From: an uncultured Rhodanobacter sp.
GTDB lineage: Bacteria; Pseudomonadota; Gammaproteobacteria; Xanthomonadales; Rhodanobacteraceae
Direction of reading: 5' to 3'
Assembly: GCA_903827735.1 (NCBI GenBank)
Contig: CAIKJM010000493.1
Coordinates: 1 to 16,318, forward strand
DNA: 16,318 bases
In this document: positions 13,598-16,318 of the stretch, piece after piece
How the letters are laid out: the number at the start of each line of letters is the position of its first letter
How positions within the stretch are numbered: the first letter of the stretch is position 1
Made by a program: the position numbers and the translations under genes
The notes under the pieces: model-generated
The model's input: only the letters and a program-made list of their open reading frames with translations
Told to the model about the DNA's origin: nothing
The model's database searches: none

Positions 13598-15417
13598 GGC
13601 GTGTCCCCGCTGTCGACCGGGGCTTCCTCGATATTCGGCGCATCCGGCGCCTTGTTGCCGATCAGCCCGTTCTGCTCCTGCATCGGACCACCGACGTACC
13701 AGCGGCCGATGTTGTCCGGCGGAATATCGAGCAGGCGCAGCGCGCCATCCATCACCTTGGCAAACACCGGGCCGGACACCAGGCCGCCGTAGTAGCTGCC
13801 TTTTTTCGGATTATCGACCACCACGGCGGCTACAAGCCGCGGATTGGTCGCCGGCACGAAACCCGCGAACGCGGCGCCGTAGTTGTCTTTCGAGTAGCCA
13901 CCCGCGGTTGCCTTGTGCGCCGTGCCCGTCTTACCAGCGACAGTGTAGTTGGCGATCCAAGCATACGGCGCTGCGGTGCCACCGGGCTGCGTGGTGGTTT
14001 CCAGCATGTCGATCAGTTCTTTGGCGATCTGCGGCTCGATGATCGTCTTGGCGTCGTTTTCGCCGCCTTTGATAAAGGTTGGCGGATGCATCACGCCACC
14101 GTCGGCAATCGTGGCGTAGGCATTGGCCAGCTGCAGCACGGTCACGTTGAGTCCGTAGCCGTAGCCAAGGATCGCCTTCTCGCGCAGACCCCAGCTACTA
14201 CCCGGCTTGAGATGGCCGGAAGCCTCACCGGGAAAACCGCTGTTGGTGCTGCCGCCGAAACCAAACGCGCGATACGTGTCGTACATCAGGCCGGTATCAA
14301 GATCGGCCGCAATATGCGCGGCGCCCACGTTGCTGGATTTGGTGATCACGCCGGTCGGCGTCAGTACGCCCCAGTTGTGCGTGTCGTGGATGTCGTGACC
14401 GAGGAAAAACCAGTGTCCGCCCGTCGTATCGATCAGCGGCCGAGTCGGCGTGATCTTGCCGCTCGACAGCGCTGCCGCCATAAGGATCGGCTTGATCGTG
14501 GAGCCGGGCTCGAATACGTCGGTCATCGAGCGATTGCGCCGGTTGCCGGGCGGCGTGTTGGTCAGCGCATTCGGGTTGTAGGTCGGCAGGTTGACCATCG
14601 CCAACACTTCGCCGGTTTTGACGTCGAGGATCACCATCGAACCGGAGTCGGCGTTCGATTTTTCGATCGCCGACTTCAGTTCGCTATAGGCGAGAAACTG
14701 TACGCGGCGATCAATGCTCAGCGTGAGGTTGCGGCCGGGCTGCGGTGCATGCACCTGCTCGACGTCTTCCACGATGTGGCCCATGCGATCGCGGATAACG
14801 CGCTTTTCGCCCGGCTTGCCGGACAGCCAGTCGTCGTACGCCAGTTCCAGACCTTCCTGACCGTGATCGTCGATATTGGTGAAACCGAGCACATGCGACG
14901 TCACTTCACCGGACGGATAAAAGCGGCGGAATTCGCGCTGGCCGTTGACGCCAGGAATACCCAGATCGAGCACCGCCTGTGCCGCTTCCGGCGACATCTG
15001 GCGGCGCAGGTACAAGAATTCGCGATCGGAGCGCTGCTCCAGTTTGCCCTTCAAGTCGTCGGCATCCACGCCCAGCGCCTGCGCCAGCTGCGGAATGCGA
15101 TCTTCGTTATCCAGCAACTCCGACGGATTGGCCCAGATCGACATCACCGGCGTGGACACCGCCAGCGGCTCGCCGTTGCGATCGAAGATCGTGCCGCGAG
15201 AAACGGGTATCGGCATCTCGCGCAGAAAGCGCGCATCGCCCTGACGCTGATAGAACTGTTTGCCGATCACCTGCAGATCGAACGCACGCGCCATCAAGCC
15301 GATCGAGGCCAGTCCAAGCAGGCTGACGACCACGATCATGCGCTTGCCGACCATCGGGCCGGCTTTGTGGCGGCGACCCTGTCGCGACGTTGGCTGATTC
15401 GGTTTGCGCGGTGCCAT
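13594..15417 (-). CDS. ftsI: Septal peptidoglycan transpeptidase FtsI (PBP3)
   Basis: FtsI is the class B penicillin-binding protein that cross-links new septal peptidoglycan made by FtsW. The 607-residue product has a basic cytoplasmic start, one membrane anchor (about 26-45), a pedestal domain (about 60-220, with RGTIFDRNGEPLA) and a transpeptidase domain with the three active-site motifs: STIK (306-309, Ser306 nucleophile), SSN (361-363) and KTGTA (496-500). The C-terminus is an acidic, proline-containing tail. The ATG at 15417 overlaps the ftsL stop by one base (TGATG); no good Shine-Dalgarno sequence is seen, so coupling to ftsL is likely. Confidence 0.98.
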   Translation of the reverse strand: MAPRKPNQPTSRQGRRHKAGPMVGKRMIVVVSLLGLASIGLMARAFDLQVIGKQFYQRQGDARFLREMPIPVSRGTIFDRNGEPLAVSTPVMSIWANPSELLDNEDRIPQLAQALGVDADDLKGKLEQRSDREFLYLRRQMSPEAAQAVLDLGIPGVNGQREFRRFYPSGEVTSHVLGFTNIDDHGQEGLELAYDDWLSGKPGEKRVIRDRMGHIVEDVEQVHAPQPGRNLTLSIDRRVQFLAYSELKSAIEKSNADSGSMVILDVKTGEVLAMVNLPTYNPNALTNTPPGNRRNRSMTDVFEPGSTIKPILMAAALSSGKITPTRPLIDTTGGHWFFLGHDIHDTHNWGVLTPTGVITKSSNVGAAHIAADLDTGLMYDTYRAFGFGGSTNSGFPGEASGHLKPGSSWGLREKAILGYGYGLNVTVLQLANAYATIADGGVMHPPTFIKGGENDAKTIIEPQIAKELIDMLETTTQPGGTAAPYAWIANYTVAGKTGTAHKATAGGYSKDNYGAAFAGFVPATNPRLVAAVVVDNPKKGSYYGGLVSGPVFAKVMDGALRLLDIPPDNIGRWYVGGPMQEQNGLIGNKAPDAPNIEEAPVDSGDTP

Positions 15418-15686
15418 CAGTGCAGCAGCCGGATATCTTGCGGGCGCGGATTGACCATGCCCAGCTTCTGCCGCGCCTCGTCGTCGATGCGACGCGGCTC
15501 GGCATACGTGGCCTGCTCCAGTTCGAGCTTGCCGTATTCGATATTCAATTCATCGCGCTGATTCTCCAGCGTGGTGAGAATGACAAACAGCACGCGACTC
15601 TCGTGCCGCGTCCACACCACGCCCAGCGCGCTACCCAGCACGGCCGCCAGCAGAACCAGCATGACGAATGTGCCAATCGCCTTCAT
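15417..15686 (-). CDS. ftsL: Cell division protein FtsL
   Basis: FtsL is a small bitopic inner membrane protein that forms a coiled-coil complex with FtsB and FtsQ and activates FtsWI. The 89-residue product has a membrane helix (about 5-24) and a periplasmic helix (about 30-62) suited to a coiled coil, then the family segment PRRIDDEARQKLGMVNP (64-80). Position between rsmH and ftsI is the standard place for ftsL. The ATG at 15686 overlaps the rsmH stop by 4 bp and has GAGGG 6 nt upstream. Confidence 0.95.
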   Translation of the reverse strand: MKAIGTFVMLVLLAAVLGSALGVVWTRHESRVLFVILTTLENQRDELNIEYGKLELEQATYAEPRRIDDEARQKLGMVNPRPQDIRLLH

Positions 15687-16318
15687 GCATGACCCTCAAT
15701 AAGCGGCGTTTGCTCGGCAAGCTTTTCCGCCACGCGCAGCACCGCCGAGCGCGAACGCGGGTTGGCCGCCAGTTCGGCGTCGGAGGGAAACTGCGCCTTG
15801 CCGATAGCTGCCAGCCGTGCCGCGGCCGCCGCGACCGGCGGACCGCGGCGGCTGTTCTGCACGCGACCGGAGTGATCGCGGATAAACATTTTCACCGCGC
15901 GGTCTTCCAGCGAATGAAAGCTGATCACCGACAGCCGACCGCCGGGACGCAGCCGTTCCAGCGCGGCGTTCAAACCCTTTTGCAGCGAGTCCAGCTCACC
16001 GTTGACGTGGATGCGCAGCGCCTGAAAACTGCGCGTGGCCGGATGCTTACCCGGCTCGCGCCGGCCAACGATGCGCTCGATCAGCGACGCCAGTTGACCG
16101 GTGCGAGTGAACGGTTTGGCGTCGCGGTCTTCGACAATCGCCCGCGCGATGCGGCGGCTGTGGCGCTCTTCGCCGAAGTTCCAGAGCACGTCGGCGATGT
16201 CACGGTCAGTCGCGCGCGCCAGAAAATCCGCCGCGCTTTCGCCCTGGGTGGTATCCATGCGCATGTCCAGCGGCGCGTCGGCCATAAAGCTGAAGCCGCG
16301 CGCGGCGTCGTCCAGCTG
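15683..16318 (-). CDS. rsmH: 16S rRNA (cytosine-1402-N4)-methyltransferase RsmH, C-terminal part
   Basis: RsmH (MraW) is the S-adenosylmethionine-dependent enzyme that methylates N4 of C1402 in the decoding centre of 16S rRNA. The gene runs off the right edge; 211 C-terminal residues are visible of the roughly 310 usual for the family, so the N-terminal SAM-binding start is outside. The fragment opens with DDAARGFSFMADAPLDMRMD, a typical family segment, and includes HPATRSFQALRI (about 92-103 of the fragment), SFHSLEDR (133-140) and NPRSRSAVLRVAEK near the end. It is the first gene visible of the cluster and overlaps ftsL by 4 bp. mraZ would be expected upstream, outside the window. Confidence 0.97.
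   Translation of the reverse strand, partial: QLDDAARGFSFMADAPLDMRMDTTQGESAADFLARATDRDIADVLWNFGEERHSRRIARAIVEDRDAKPFTRTGQLASLIERIVGRREPGKHPATRSFQALRIHVNGELDSLQKGLNAALERLRPGGRLSVISFHSLEDRAVKMFIRDHSGRVQNSRRGPPVAAAAARLAAIGKAQFPSDAELAANPRSRSAVLRVAEKLAEQTPLIEGHA

Noticed and set aside
13549..15561. A 670-codon open frame on the plus strand, antisense to ftsI
   Set aside because: It lies fully across ftsI and its neighbours, shows no recognisable domain and is rich in Arg, His and Ala, as expected of the complement of a GC-rich gene. ftsI has all its catalytic motifs.

Overview
This window is the greater part of a bacterial division and cell wall (dcw) gene cluster, read entirely on the minus strand. 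From high to low coordinates the transcription order is rsmH (5' end outside the window) - ftsL - ftsI - murE - murF - mraY - ftsW - murG - murC - ddl - ftsQ - ftsA - ftsZ - lpxC. A possible start of one further minus-strand gene lies at the left edge. The DNA is GC-rich. Gene order, protein sequences (MurC N-terminus, FtsA, the FtsZ C-terminal peptide) and above all the lack of murD between mraY and ftsW point to a gammaproteobacterium of the order Xanthomonadales, perhaps the Rhodanobacteraceae (Dyella/Rhodanobacter/Luteibacter type). The family-level placement is an inference.

Region by region. 10704-16318 holds the 16S rRNA methyltransferase RsmH, the divisome proteins FtsL and FtsI (PBP3), and the stem peptide ligases MurE and MurF. 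4914-10714 holds MraY, FtsW, MurG, MurC and Ddl, which carry the precursor from the UDP-MurNAc-peptide to lipid II and its polymerisation. 1611-4917 holds FtsQ, FtsA and FtsZ, the early ring and scaffold proteins. 246-1160 is lpxC, the committed step of lipid A synthesis. Nearly every junction from rsmH to ftsQ is an ATGA or TGATG overlap, so translational coupling along one long mRNA is likely. The first real gaps are the 10 bp before ftsA, the 132 bp before ftsZ and the 450 bp before lpxC. A perfect 16-bp palindrome flanked by A and T runs ends the lpxC transcript and probably works in both directions.

The genes work together. MurC, MurE, MurF and Ddl build and complete the UDP-MurNAc-pentapeptide; MraY and MurG load it on undecaprenyl phosphate as lipid II; FtsW and FtsI polymerise and cross-link it at midcell, where FtsZ, FtsA, FtsQ and FtsL organise the machine. 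LpxC ties outer membrane synthesis to the same locus. The D-glutamate-adding step (MurD) is the one missing ligase, which fits the MurD2/MurL route known from Xanthomonas.

The coding part is otherwise ordinary. The most unusual part is the ftsZ-lpxC spacer (1161-1610). It holds at least five inverted repeats, three of them nested with 13-14 pairs, and a candidate lpxC promoter. It may be an undescribed structured RNA or attenuator region. No mobile elements, tRNAs, rRNAs or CRISPR arrays were seen.
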